Assembly (NCBI GenBank): GCA_031415375.1 | Contig: JANORP010000005.1 | Location: 20,242-84,241, forward strand | Length of the DNA: 64,000 nt | Reading direction: 5' to 3' | Source of the DNA: JADKCL01 sp031415375 | GTDB lineage: Bacteria; Bacteroidota; Bacteroidia; J057; JADKCL01 | Shown: positions 18,701 through 27,241 of the stretch, piece after piece | Layout: each line of letters starts with the position of its first letter | Position numbering within the stretch: the stretch's first letter is position 1 | Translations under genes and position numbers: made by a program | The notes under the pieces: model-generated | What the model was told of the DNA's origin: nothing | The model's database searches: none | What the model saw: the letters and a program-made list of their open reading frames with translations, nothing else

Positions 18701-19777
18701 ATGAAAATCGCCGAGCCACATGGCAATTACCTTCCCGGCCTCAATGGCCTGCGCGCATTGGCGGCGGGAACCGTCGTCGTGCGGCACATCAATGACGTCC
18801 TCGCCCAACTGAGCCTACCCCATTATGGCCCCACGCAGGGTCACAAATTTGCCGTCACCGTGTTTTTTGCCCTCAGTGGGTTTTTGATCACCTATCTCTT
18901 GCTGCGCGAAAAAGAAAAAACAGGGAAGGTCAGCATCAAAAAATTCTACATGCGCCGCCTCCTCCGTATTTGGCCACTCTACTTCATCGCATTGGGGGGT
19001 GCCTCGCTGTTCAATTGGCTTGGAGATCTGCCTTTTGACAGCAGCTTGATCGTCTTTTACGTCCTCTTCGCAGGCAATTTCCTCGCGAGCATCGACACAG
19101 TGATCCCAAATGCCGCCCATCTTTGGTCGCTGGGCGTAGAGGAGCAGTTTTACATCATTTGGCCTTGGATGATACGCTTGTCGCGACGGCCGATTTACAC
19201 CTTGCTGGGATTTTTGATGCTGTTTCTCACAGCAAAGGCCATTTTGCTTTTCTGGCTTGGCCCTAGATCGGCTTCTTATATGTTTTTTCACCTCACACGA
19301 TTCGATTGCATGGCCATCGGGGGCATCGGTGCATGGCTATTTTGGAAGGGGATTCCAAAATCGCTCACAAAAGTGCTCTTTTCGATTCCTGTGCAGGTCA
19401 TTTGTTGGCTTGCCCTCATTGTCACGCTCTTCCTCCCCGGTCACCCTTATGACGTGCTGGACCACACTGCGATAGGTGTCGTCACGCTGGTGATCATCCT
19501 GAATCTCGTCGCCAACCCTCAGCCACTCCTGCGGCTTGAGCATCGTTTTTGGAATTATTTGGGCAGCATTTCATTCGGTCTATACATCTGGCACCCACTC
19601 GTCCAAGCCGCCAACAAGGTAATTTTGCCTAGCCTACCCTTTTCAGACATGGGCAAAATCATCTTTATATATGTGTCGGTGATCGTCGAGACCATTTTGG
19701 TCGCCCACCTTTCGATGAAATATCTCGAAAGCCCCTTCCTACGGCTCAAGGACCGACTGGGCGCTATCGGGAAATGA
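18701..19777 (+). CDS. Membrane acyltransferase, family 3 (OafA-like)
   Basis: 358 residues from the ATG at 18701; the frame extends 24 bases further to a TTG at 18677. Integral membrane O-acyltransferase that moves acetyl or another acyl group onto surface polysaccharide or lipid. The start motif LNGLRALAAGTVVVRH carries the family's conserved Arg and His. About ten hydrophobic segments follow, with the typical VTVFFALSGFLITYLLL and LWSLGVEEQFYIIWPW signatures and FGLYIWHPLVQ near the end. The short C-terminus (LESPFLRLKDRL) is typical. It stands alone. The acceptor cannot be deduced. Confidence 0.92.
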   Translation: MKIAEPHGNYLPGLNGLRALAAGTVVVRHINDVLAQLSLPHYGPTQGHKFAVTVFFALSGFLITYLLLREKEKTGKVSIKKFYMRRLLRIWPLYFIALGGASLFNWLGDLPFDSSLIVFYVLFAGNFLASIDTVIPNAAHLWSLGVEEQFYIIWPWMIRLSRRPIYTLLGFLMLFLTAKAILLFWLGPRSASYMFFHLTRFDCMAIGGIGAWLFWKGIPKSLTKVLFSIPVQVICWLALIVTLFLPGHPYDVLDHTAIGVVTLVIILNLVANPQPLLRLEHRFWNYLGSISFGLYIWHPLVQAANKVILPSLPFSDMGKIIFIYVSVIVETILVAHLSMKYLESPFLRLKDRLGAIGK

Positions 19778-19848
19778 AGGTTGCCAAAACGGCCTCACAA
19801 TGCCTATGGAATCGAATGGCGCCATTCTCCAAAAGGAAGCCCGATATA

Positions 19849-19887
19849 GAAAATGGACAATGCACCGAGGATGCATTGTCCATTTTC
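19849..19887. terminator. Bidirectional terminator hairpin
   Basis: Perfect 16-bp stem (left arm GAAAATGGACAATGCA) with a 7-base loop between two convergent genes, the acyltransferase (ends 19777) and the DUF5777 gene (ends 19908). The T-run is short on both strands (CCATTTTC), so it may serve as a weak terminator or as an mRNA end-protecting hairpin. Confidence 0.6.
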
Positions 19888-19907
19888 ATGGCTTCAAAGC
19901 CTATCGC

Positions 19908-20795
19908 CTACAACCAGAAATTCCTAGAGATATTGAATCCGAGGCGCACATCAAAACGGCCAAGGTCGTTTCTCGTGAAAGGAATGACCCAAGCCTCGTT
20001 GATCGGAGCACTGTTGACGAGTACAATTTGAAACACGTGACCACCTGTCACGATGTCGAGGCCTACCGCAGCACTGGAAAACAGGCTAGACCTGTTGACA
20101 GCATAGTTGCCAAACGCATAGCTGTATTCAAAGCTCAGTCCCAGGCGCTTGCGCAGCTTATATTGCCCCATAGCGGCAATGGCGAAGATGTCGTTTTTGT
20201 CGGCTGCGGCGGTGACAAGGTTGTGATGCACGTATGTCGGTGAGACCTGCAGGGCAAATTTTTGCCCAAACTTGCGCGCGATTTGTACTTGTGTGACGTA
20301 GGACATGCGGTGGGCAAAATTCCCATAACGGTCAAAGCCATTGATCGCAGCTGCATCATCGCGGGAGGAGATCACATTGGCCTTGCCATGCACGGCAAGT
20401 GTGATGGGCATACCGCCGTCTTCTTGGTTCAAGATATTGTACTTGACATAGCCATTGTAAACCTTGTTGAAATTGTCGCGGCCCACGCCGACCATGAGGT
20501 TGTCACGGATACCATAGTCAAACATGAACGAGATGCTTGCAGGGCCATCGAGACCCAAGAAATTATACAATACATCGTTTTGCATTGATCCAAAACGGTG
20601 GCTGATGCGGTAGGCGAGCACCTTTTTGCCCACCTGCATGACCGTTTGGTTGTTGACGCATCGCGTGCCGTAAAAAATTTCCTTCACTTTGCTGCGTGAG
20701 GGCGTTTGGACCGGCTTAGTGGCCGCACTGTCTTGGCCCATGGCTACAGCGAGCCCGACAAGCATAAACAATGATAGCAGTGTAATCTTTTTCAT
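19908..20795 (-). CDS. DUF5777-like outer-membrane beta-barrel protein
   Basis: 295 residues with signal peptide LSLFMLVGLAVAMGQ. The N-terminal block GTRCVNNQTVMQVGKKVLAYRISHRF and the later FDYGIRDNLMVGVGRDNF are typical of DUF5777, a predicted outer-membrane barrel family of Bacteroidota. Alternating strands continue to the end (GFNISRNFWL). It follows the small Cys-containing lipoprotein gene by 53 bases on the same strand. DUF5777 genes are often linked to cytochrome-like proteins and YceI, so a role in periplasmic redox or lipid handling is possible but unproven. No enzymatic motif. Confidence 0.75.
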   Translation of the reverse strand: MKKITLLSLFMLVGLAVAMGQDSAATKPVQTPSRSKVKEIFYGTRCVNNQTVMQVGKKVLAYRISHRFGSMQNDVLYNFLGLDGPASISFMFDYGIRDNLMVGVGRDNFNKVYNGYVKYNILNQEDGGMPITLAVHGKANVISSRDDAAAINGFDRYGNFAHRMSYVTQVQIARKFGQKFALQVSPTYVHHNLVTAAADKNDIFAIAAMGQYKLRKRLGLSFEYSYAFGNYAVNRSSLFSSAAVGLDIVTGGHVFQIVLVNSAPINEAWVIPFTRNDLGRFDVRLGFNISRNFWL

Positions 20796-20848
20796 TCGAT
20801 TCTAGACGTTCAATCGCTAAAGGTAGGTAAAAAAAGGCGCTGCAATGC

Positions 20849-21253
20849 TCAATTGTTGCGGGCTCCTTGGCCAATCCAGCGCAAAATAAGTGTCTTGTCA
20901 CAGTCACTTACCGAGCGCGGCCCATTGGAATTGGAAGGCGGCATGCTGCCCTGATCAAACAACCTCACTTGGATCCGACCTTGATCGACCTTGGCCTTGA
21001 TACCTGCATAGGTTGTATAATCTGGTTTGGAAATCGGTGCCCCCGTCCAATGACAGTCACCATTGGCATTGTTGGAGCAATACTTGGTGAAAATTGGGAA
21101 AATCGTATCTTGAAAAGAAACGGTCGAGGTGTCGTTGGGGCTGCAAATGTCAATTGCAGGAGGCTTAAGGTCCTCGTCGATGTTGTCAAACGAGCAAGAC
21201 CAGCAAAGTGCTGCAGCAAGCAAAGAGGTTGCGGAAATGATTTTGAACTTCAT
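20849..21253 (-). CDS. Small lipoprotein resembling a c-type cytochrome domain
   Basis: 134 residues. Signal peptide ends in the lipobox LCWSC. The mature part resembles small Bacteroidota haem-domain proteins: FQDTIFPIFTKYC before the Cys region, SMPP as a possible Met ligand, and the end SDCDKTLILRWIGQGARNN (usually L-x-W-I-x2-GA). The expected CXXCH is replaced by C-x7-CH (KYCSNNANGDCHW), so covalent haem attachment by the standard machinery is doubtful. It may be a degenerate cytochrome or use a variant site. It sits directly upstream of a DUF5777 barrel gene, so both probably form one operon. Confidence 0.7.
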   Translation of the reverse strand: MKFKIISATSLLAAALCWSCSFDNIDEDLKPPAIDICSPNDTSTVSFQDTIFPIFTKYCSNNANGDCHWTGAPISKPDYTTYAGIKAKVDQGRIQVRLFDQGSMPPSNSNGPRSVSDCDKTLILRWIGQGARNN

Positions 21254-21355
21254 AATTGCATCAAAAGTGACTGATTCATCTTGGCCGTTGCCAATCTGAG
21301 CGGAAAATAGAATTTTTTTCCGAAACTGTCGTCACGGCCGATGTTCATTCTTTTT

Positions 21356-21363
21356 TATCTTTG
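21356..21363 (+). promoter_or_regulatory. -7 promoter element of the fbp operon
   Basis: TATCTTTG matches the TAnnTTTG consensus exactly, 21 bases before the fbp start. I see no clear TTG at the right distance upstream. It would drive fbp, pspA and the companion gene together. Confidence 0.5.
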
Positions 21364-21384
21364 TAGAATAACCCAGCGACTAGC

Positions 21385-22422
21385 GTGGATCTATCTTCCC
21401 GAAAAATCATTACCCTTGAGCAGTTCATCATCGAAAGTGAAGCTGCCTACCCGCTTGCGACTGGGGAATTTTCGCAATTGCTGCGAGATATCGCATTGGC
21501 TGCCAAGCTTGTAAACCGCGAGGTGAACAAAGCTGGCCTCGTGGACATCTTGGGTCTCACTGGCGAGACCAATGTCCAAGGCGAAAAAGTCCAGAAGCTC
21601 GACATCTTCGCAAACGACCACTTTATCCATGCCCTCATGGTTGGCGGGCAGGTCTGCGTGATCGGGTCTGAAGAAAACGAGGATGTAATCCCCGTAGAAA
21701 CAGCCCAAAGCAAAAATGCACGCTATGTGGTGCTCATGGACCCACTCGACGGCTCCAGCAATATTGATGTGAATGTCTCTGTGGGCACGATTTTTTCCGT
21801 CTATGAGCGCACCTCGCCCAAAGGCCAGCCAGGCACCTTGGAAGATTGTATGCAAGAAGGCGTGAAACAGACGGCCTCGGGCTATGTGATCTACGGTTCC
21901 AGCACCATGATCGTGTACACAACGGGCCACGGCGTCAATGGATTCACGCTCGACCCATCGATCGGCGAATTTTTGCTCAGCCACCCCAACATCAAGGTGC
22001 CTGAGAAATGCAACATCTATTCCCTCAACGAGGGCAATTACCGCAAGTTCGAACCCGGTCTCAAAGAGTATTTGCGCCATATCAAGGGCAAATATGATCC
22101 TACGGTGCGCCCCTATTCATCGCGCTACATTGGCTCCTTGGTAGCCGACTTTCACCGCAACCTTTTGCGGGGAGGTGTCTTCATCTATCCCGCCTTCATC
22201 GACGATCCCAATGGCAAGTTGCGGCTCATGTATGAGGCCAATCCCATGGCACTCCTCATCGAGCAAGCAGGTGGCGTGGCCACCGACGGCGCAAATAGGA
22301 TCCTCGATATCGAACCCAAAGACCTCCATCAACGTACTCCGCTCTACATGGGAAACCATTATGAAGTAGAGTTGATACATCAATACTTGAGAAGGTACTC
22401 TGTCAAAGAATTTGAATCTTAA
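21385..22422 (+). CDS. fbp: Fructose-1,6-bisphosphatase, class I
   Basis: 345-residue class I fructose-1,6-bisphosphatase, the irreversible step of gluconeogenesis, in the cytoplasm. The metal site DPLDGSSNIDVNVSVGTIF and the signature GKLRLMYEANPMALLIEQAGG-like block are present. Further typical stretches are GSEENEDVIPVE and SRYIGSLVADFHRNLLRGG. The start is a GTG at 21385; no ATG fits and the N-terminus then matches the family (IITLEQFIIES). Length is normal. The gene is followed after 20 bases by pspA on the same strand, so a shared transcript is likely, although the two functions are not related. Confidence 0.96.
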   Translation: MDLSSRKIITLEQFIIESEAAYPLATGEFSQLLRDIALAAKLVNREVNKAGLVDILGLTGETNVQGEKVQKLDIFANDHFIHALMVGGQVCVIGSEENEDVIPVETAQSKNARYVVLMDPLDGSSNIDVNVSVGTIFSVYERTSPKGQPGTLEDCMQEGVKQTASGYVIYGSSTMIVYTTGHGVNGFTLDPSIGEFLLSHPNIKVPEKCNIYSLNEGNYRKFEPGLKEYLRHIKGKYDPTVRPYSSRYIGSLVADFHRNLLRGGVFIYPAFIDDPNGKLRLMYEANPMALLIEQAGGVATDGANRILDIEPKDLHQRTPLYMGNHYEVELIHQYLRRYSVKEFES

Positions 22423-22442
22423 ATCAATACGAAACAGCGATT

Positions 22443-23177
22443 ATGTGGAAAAGATTTGTACGCGCTATTAGAGCACTGTTTGGGAAAGCCGTCAGTGCCA
22501 TTGAAGACCCGAAACTCATCCTGGAACAAAACATCCGGGATTTGAACGATCAGGTTCCAAAAATGAATGAGAACATCGCCACCGTGAAGGCGAGTGTGAT
22601 GCTTTTGGAAAAAGAGGAGCGCAAATACCAGCTCGAATACGATGATCTCATTTCCAAAATGAAGGCCGGCATCAAAGCTGGCCGCGACGACATTGCAGCC
22701 AACTATGCCATGCGCCTAGAGACCGTCAAGGTCAACATGGCCAAGGTCAAGGAGCAACGCATCACTTCACAAAGGGCTTATGAAAAGTCCCTGGAGGTCA
22801 AAAAGGCCTTCATGAAGGAAAAAGAGCGCAAAATCGAGGAGGCACGCGAAGCATTGCGCGCCAGCGAACGCGCCAAGTGGCAGGCACGCATTGCCGATAC
22901 CATGGAGCAATTTGAAGTGGGCGGCTCTGACCAAACCCACGACGAGATGCTGCAACGCGTCAATGAGGAAACCGCCAAAAATGAAGCCCGCATGGAAATG
23001 GCGCTCGACAGCGTCGATACCGAAGGTCTCAAATTGGAGGAAGATGCTGAAAAATTGCGTGCTCAAGAATTGGTGAACCAATTCAAGCTTGAAATGGGAA
23101 TGGACAGTGGTGGCCGCACAAACGTGGATGCGGGCTCCAACACCAATACCAACAATGATCTGAACAAAACCACCTGA
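22443..23177 (+). CDS. pspA: PspA/IM30 family membrane-maintenance protein
   Basis: 244-residue PspA/IM30 (Vipp1) family protein that binds the inner face of the membrane and supports membrane integrity under stress. It is almost wholly helical: amphipathic N-terminal helix WKRFVRAIRALFGKAVSAIE, then long coiled coil from about residue 20 to 175 with alternating charge. The last 40 residues are polar and Asn/Thr-rich. Around residues 178-216 it has EARMEMALDSVDTEG and LRAQELVNQFKLEMG, and this block recurs in the next gene. It lies between fbp and the companion gene (55 bases downstream), in one likely operon ending at the terminator at 23761. Confidence 0.9.
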   Translation: MWKRFVRAIRALFGKAVSAIEDPKLILEQNIRDLNDQVPKMNENIATVKASVMLLEKEERKYQLEYDDLISKMKAGIKAGRDDIAANYAMRLETVKVNMAKVKEQRITSQRAYEKSLEVKKAFMKEKERKIEEAREALRASERAKWQARIADTMEQFEVGGSDQTHDEMLQRVNEETAKNEARMEMALDSVDTEGLKLEEDAEKLRAQELVNQFKLEMGMDSGGRTNVDAGSNTNTNNDLNKTT

Positions 23178-23232
23178 TCTCTTTGAGGCAGGGGGTTTCA
23201 GAAGTTTCTATTCATCTAAACTCTAAACGAAG

Positions 23233-23739
23233 ATGGCTGAGAAAAGACTTTCAGGTGAAGAGCAGCGCGCCAAGATGAAGGAGGCCTACAAAGACGACCT
23301 TCGCAAGCGCAAGCAATTCTTGGAGGATGTCAAAGAGCACAATCGCGTAAAGACACTCTCTGATGCGGTGATCAATATCACCAGTGCCAACGAAAATGAC
23401 GATACCGACGTCTGGGTGGAGAAGCTGAATGAAAAATCGGCCCTCTCAGAGGCAAAAATGGAGATGGCCTTGGATTCGGCAAACGTATCCAGCAGCCCTA
23501 TCGCCGACGAAAGAGAACGACTTGCAATGAGCGACGCAGAGATTCGCAAGCTCAAAGCCGCCGAGCTCGTGGCCCAGATGAAGGCTGAGATGATGGGGCA
23601 GTCCCAACCTCAGACCAACGCCGAGCCACCAAGGGTCGAGCTCAAAAAGGAGGTCGCACAAGAAAGCAAGCCGTTGGATCCCGAATCTGGCGCAGCGCTC
23701 GATGATCGTCCATCACGCAAAATGCTGGAAGACATTTGA
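23233..23739 (+). CDS. PspA-linked companion protein sharing its C-terminal motif
   Basis: 168-residue charged helical protein without signal peptide or membrane segment. The N-terminus (GEEQRAKMKEAYKDDLRKRK) and a region near 40-50 (LSDAVINITSANENDD) are not familiar. Residues about 72-120 contain EAKMEMALDSANVSS and LKAAELVAQMKAEMMG, which match the end of the upstream PspA (EARMEMALDSVDTEG and LRAQELVNQFKLEMG). The tail is Pro/Glu-rich. This looks like a partner derived from, or co-evolving with, the PspA C-terminus, perhaps interacting with or capping PspA rods. The function is inference. Position: 55 bases after pspA, terminator 22 bases after the stop. Confidence 0.75.
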   Translation: MAEKRLSGEEQRAKMKEAYKDDLRKRKQFLEDVKEHNRVKTLSDAVINITSANENDDTDVWVEKLNEKSALSEAKMEMALDSANVSSSPIADERERLAMSDAEIRKLKAAELVAQMKAEMMGQSQPQTNAEPPRVELKKEVAQESKPLDPESGAALDDRPSRKMLEDI

Positions 23740-23760
23740 GCAATATGCTTTCAAAAATTC

Positions 23761-23797
23761 AAAAAAGGGCGTGACCGATCGGTCACGCCCTTTTTTT
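23761..23797 (+). terminator. Strong rho-independent terminator of the fbp-pspA operon
   Basis: Perfect stem AAAAAAGGGCGTGACC with a GATC loop and right arm GGTCACGCCCTTTTTTT, seven T at the end. It closes the fbp-pspA-companion operon. Confidence 0.9.
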
Positions 23798-24084
23798 ATG
23801 CGTCTAGCAATACATTCCGCGCGATGTGGGCAACCCAAAACAGGCCAAAAGACCAATCCCCAAAGCGAACCGATCGGCTGCCAACGCATCTTATTCCGAG
23901 CAGCGCTTGAAGCCACCACAACCCACTAGCCGCGTCCCCGAGGGTTCCCGATCGTCGAGGCATAGCCTGCTACCTTTCTCTCCAGACAAAAACCGCCGCA
24001 ACACGTCGGGATAGACGCCTGTTAGCAAAGCCAAACAAACGCTCACTCCCACTGCTACCTGCTAATTTCCTTACTTCCAATCGC

Positions 24085-25116
24085 TTACCGCCAGTCGCCT
24101 CCGCCCTCCTCCACTTCTCCATTCAATCGCGCCAATACCTTGTCGAGTTCATCCTCCTTGGTGGCATCCAAGTATATCCGCTGGGCATTAAATTTATCAA
24201 ACTCGCGCTCGGCGATTTCCTTCGCCAATAGGTGAGAGATTTGCCCTGCATCTGTGAGGATATCACGATCGTTGAGTTGTAGGAAACCATCGAGTTTCGT
24301 CAGCCAGTCTCGCATCTTCATTTCCATGCGGCGCATTGCTTGGCCTTCTGCAAAGATCAGGTATTGCTCGACCAAATTGTTCAAGGCGGCGAGTTCCTCT
24401 GTGGTGAGATAGTTTTTGGCGATCATCGCATCGTCTTTACGAGGTACTGGACCACGCCAATTCGTAAGCCCCATATTGGCCTTCATCCCGTTTGCACGAT
24501 CGACAATGATCTCAGCAGCCGTCTTGCCTGTGATCGCCCAGTGCATCTTGTTTTGAACAGTTTTGAAGAACTGAATGCTCAATTCGTCGGTAGGGTCGTA
24601 GTCCACACTCAGGGCATAGATATCTGTAATCTTGCGATAGAAGCGCTTTTCAGACGTCCTGATGTCTTGAATCCGACGACTCAGCTCCTCAAAGTAATCA
24701 AAAGGGACATCTGGATTCTTTAGCCGATCATCGTCCACAACAAAACCCTTGATCAGAAATTCCTTCAAGGTGCGCGTAGCCCAAATGCGAAATTGGGTCG
24801 CACGTCCAGAATTGACGCGGTAGCCGACAGAAATGATGGCGTCTAGGTTGAAATGCCTCACATGATATCGCTTTCCATCGGAAGCAGTTACCGAGAAATC
24901 CTCGGCAACTGACCCCACATCCAATTCGCCATCCCGAAAGATGTTTTTGAGATGTAAGCCAATGTTGTCTGGACCGCATCCAAATAGCTCGGCCATCATC
25001 TTCTGAGAGAGCCACGCTGTGTCACCATCAAAACGCACGTCCAGTCTGACGGTACCGTTTTGATCTGCATATAAAATGATTTGTGAATTGGTAGGGGTAA
25101 TATCCTTCGCACTCAT
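24085..25116 (-). CDS. RhuM-family (virulence protein RhuM) protein
   Basis: 343-residue RhuM-family protein. The N-terminal half is the RhuM/DNA-binding-like region: QIILYADQNGTVRLDVRF, TAWLSQKMMAELFGC and RHFNLDAIISVGYRVNSGRA. A later region with RRIQDIRTSEKRFYRKITD and QNKMHWAITGKTAAEII is typical of the family. RhuM genes are often found near restriction-modification, toxin or phage loci and their biochemical role is unclear. Here the gene is alone, and its upstream side (25117-25220) is strikingly AT-rich, unlike the surroundings, which suggests acquisition by transfer. Stand-alone function inferred only from family membership. Confidence 0.85.
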   Translation of the reverse strand: MSAKDITPTNSQIILYADQNGTVRLDVRFDGDTAWLSQKMMAELFGCGPDNIGLHLKNIFRDGELDVGSVAEDFSVTASDGKRYHVRHFNLDAIISVGYRVNSGRATQFRIWATRTLKEFLIKGFVVDDDRLKNPDVPFDYFEELSRRIQDIRTSEKRFYRKITDIYALSVDYDPTDELSIQFFKTVQNKMHWAITGKTAAEIIVDRANGMKANMGLTNWRGPVPRKDDAMIAKNYLTTEELAALNNLVEQYLIFAEGQAMRRMEMKMRDWLTKLDGFLQLNDRDILTDAGQISHLLAKEIAEREFDKFNAQRIYLDATKEDELDKVLARLNGEVEEGGGDWR

Positions 25117-25220
25117 ATCCTCCGCAAATTATGGAAACATAAGATAGATACAAAAGGTTATAAATGCACCCTTTTTGCCTATAATAAATATAATTAACTA
25201 TATACGTTAGCAATCTATTG

Positions 25221-27116
25221 CTATTGTTCCCCCAACAGCACCAGCTTCAAACTCTTCATCTTCCCAAGATGAGCCATCCGAATGAAATAGATTCCGCTGG
25301 GAAGGGTCCCAAAATCAAAATCGGAGGCGTGAAGACCTGCAGCCTCAGATGCGGATTGCTTGCTCCAAACCTCGCGCCCTTGCAGGTCGATCAGTACCCA
25401 ATCGACACTTCCAGCCCGCTCCAGGATATACCGCGCCGAAATCCTCGCCCCAGCAGGGTTGGGAAATATCGTCAACTGATCCTCCAAGCCCTGTGGCTCG
25501 GGAGCTGCGACTGGCAATCCAGTGAATACGCGCATGAGGAATTCAATATTTTCATTGTTGCGGTAAGGAGACCATGCGCCCCCCAAAATCTCAAAACTGC
25601 GACGCGAAATCGGCCCAAATTCCTCGGCACCGAGCGCAATTCCCGATCCCTGCTGCATCCAAGCCACAGCAAAGCCGCCGCTTGCGATGGAGACCATGGG
25701 ATTGATCCCCACCGTATTCCAACCATCCTCGACCACAGCTGCAGCAGCAACGGTTGTCGATCCCAAGATATTGTTGGGGTCAGGCTGCCCATTGGCGTCG
25801 AGGCCATGGATCGCAATGCGAAATCCCACTGGTGGTGGCGTCTGTGTATTGCCATCGCCCGTGATGAAGACTTGCACACTGTCGATGATCGCGGGAAATT
25901 CTGGCGGCACCATTTTCACAGCGACACCGTCGCTTGGATTGCCACCAGCCCAGGAGACCGCTGTAGATGGCCCAAAGGTGCTTGCAAAACTCAGCATCAC
26001 ATTGCCCCCATTGTTATCGACAGAGACGATTTCTATGGTATTGCTGTTGTTGGTCGGGTTGATGTCTTGCCCGCCTGCTGTTTCCGTATTGACCTCGAAA
26101 TAATACAAGCCTGGAGTCGTCAGACGCACGGTGTCTTGAAATTGAAGGGTCACATTCGCCCCATTTGCGAGGCCCACGGTCTGCGTCGTGTCCGCCCAAG
26201 CCTGCGTGAGCTGCAAGTCAAGGAGCCTGCCCCTCGCTGCAATCGTGCTGGTGATCGGCGTGTTGCCCACGTTCAAAATATTGGTGTTCAGCAATATTGG
26301 CTCATGGGAATAAACAAATTGACCTGCATTGTCGGCATCGACATTCCATACTGGCGAGGCATCTGGCACCAAAAAGGATGCTCCCGATGGGTAGATATAT
26401 TTGACAGCAAAGTTGTCTGGCGGCACCGTGCTTCCGGTAGCATAGTTGAGGCCCAGATCACCCGTGACATTCTCGATGCCGATCTCCATATAGGTGTTGC
26501 AGCCCGTACCGCCTGGAAAATTGCCCGCGTCGGTGTTCAAATATTGAAAAGTAATGGCGCTGTCGTTGCCGCTCAAGATGAGCTGAAAAGTGTTGCTCCC
26601 AGCCCAGTCGGGCGTTGCATTTTTCCAAAAAGGTACATTCACCCATTGCACAACAAAGGAATCGACATTGTTGGTCCAATACCATAGGCTACCGACATTG
26701 GGGTTTTGCGCGTCGTTGCTGATGAAAGTAAGGTCGCTCATGAAGGGCGCGAGGAGGTTGTCTCCTCCACCAGGCGTCGGTACACGCGGGAAACAACTTG
26801 CGATATTGCCGACATTGGCAAATGAAACCCAACCATTGGAACCGATCTTGATACTGCTGTAGTCACTCCAGTAATAATGGAAATCCCAGCCTATGTTGAA
26901 GGGACCCACGGCATTGTCATCGGCGAGAGAGGGCACCTGCACGGCGCCAGAGCGAGAGACAATGTCTATCCAATGGAACCCGACGCCAGGTTCATTGGAG
27001 TCTTTCCAGATATAACCATAGGGGTCTGGCCCCCCCGTGGCTGCCCAAGCATGCCCTGTGAAGGTGTTTCCAATCCAAGCAAGTAGCAAGCTCAAAGTCA
27101 GCAATCGGAGTTTCAT
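25221..27116 (-). CDS. T9SS-secreted protein with nidogen-like N-domain (paralogue D1)
   Basis: 631 residues from the ATG at 27116; a longer upstream extension lacks a signal peptide. Signal peptide LTLSLLLAWIGNTFTGHAWA. The N-domain contains GPDPYGYIWKDSNEPG and IGWDFHYYWSDYSSIKIGSN, typical of secreted Bacteroidota repeat proteins. A middle part holds NPTNNSNTIEIVSVDNN (a CARDB/Ig-like strand). The C-terminal T9SS type A sorting domain holds LTIFPNPAGARISARYIL, LIDLQGREVWSKQSAS and LPSGIYFIRMAHLG, ending LKLVLLGEQ. Surface delivery through Sec and T9SS is expected. Sister of the gene at 27242-29134; only 125 bases separate them. Function unknown, possibly adhesion or substrate binding. Confidence 0.87.
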   Translation of the reverse strand: MKLRLLTLSLLLAWIGNTFTGHAWAATGGPDPYGYIWKDSNEPGVGFHWIDIVSRSGAVQVPSLADDNAVGPFNIGWDFHYYWSDYSSIKIGSNGWVSFANVGNIASCFPRVPTPGGGDNLLAPFMSDLTFISNDAQNPNVGSLWYWTNNVDSFVVQWVNVPFWKNATPDWAGSNTFQLILSGNDSAITFQYLNTDAGNFPGGTGCNTYMEIGIENVTGDLGLNYATGSTVPPDNFAVKYIYPSGASFLVPDASPVWNVDADNAGQFVYSHEPILLNTNILNVGNTPITSTIAARGRLLDLQLTQAWADTTQTVGLANGANVTLQFQDTVRLTTPGLYYFEVNTETAGGQDINPTNNSNTIEIVSVDNNGGNVMLSFASTFGPSTAVSWAGGNPSDGVAVKMVPPEFPAIIDSVQVFITGDGNTQTPPPVGFRIAIHGLDANGQPDPNNILGSTTVAAAAVVEDGWNTVGINPMVSIASGGFAVAWMQQGSGIALGAEEFGPISRRSFEILGGAWSPYRNNENIEFLMRVFTGLPVAAPEPQGLEDQLTIFPNPAGARISARYILERAGSVDWVLIDLQGREVWSKQSASEAAGLHASDFDFGTLPSGIYFIRMAHLGKMKSLKLVLLGEQ

Positions 27117-27192
27117 GGGATGATGTTGCGGAATTTTTATGAGACCTGAAAGAGAGGCAGCGATTTTTACATGCTGCCCGATTCCATTTATC

Positions 27193-27224
27193 AAAAAAGG
27201 CGACCCCAAGAGGCCGCCTTTTTT
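27193..27224 (-). terminator. Terminator after the 27242-29134 gene
   Basis: AAAAAAGGCG pairs with CGCCTTTTTT around a 12-base inner part that includes CC/GG. On the minus strand the stem is followed by TTTTTTGATAA. It lies between the two tandem paralogues, ending transcription of the upstream copy. Confidence 0.7.
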
Positions 27225-27241
27225 ATTTCTGTACGCAGCAA

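Noticed and set aside
25218..26687. 489-codon plus-strand open frame opposite a T9SS gene
   Set aside because: Composition is that of an antisense shadow; the minus strand has signal peptide, domains and sorting signal.
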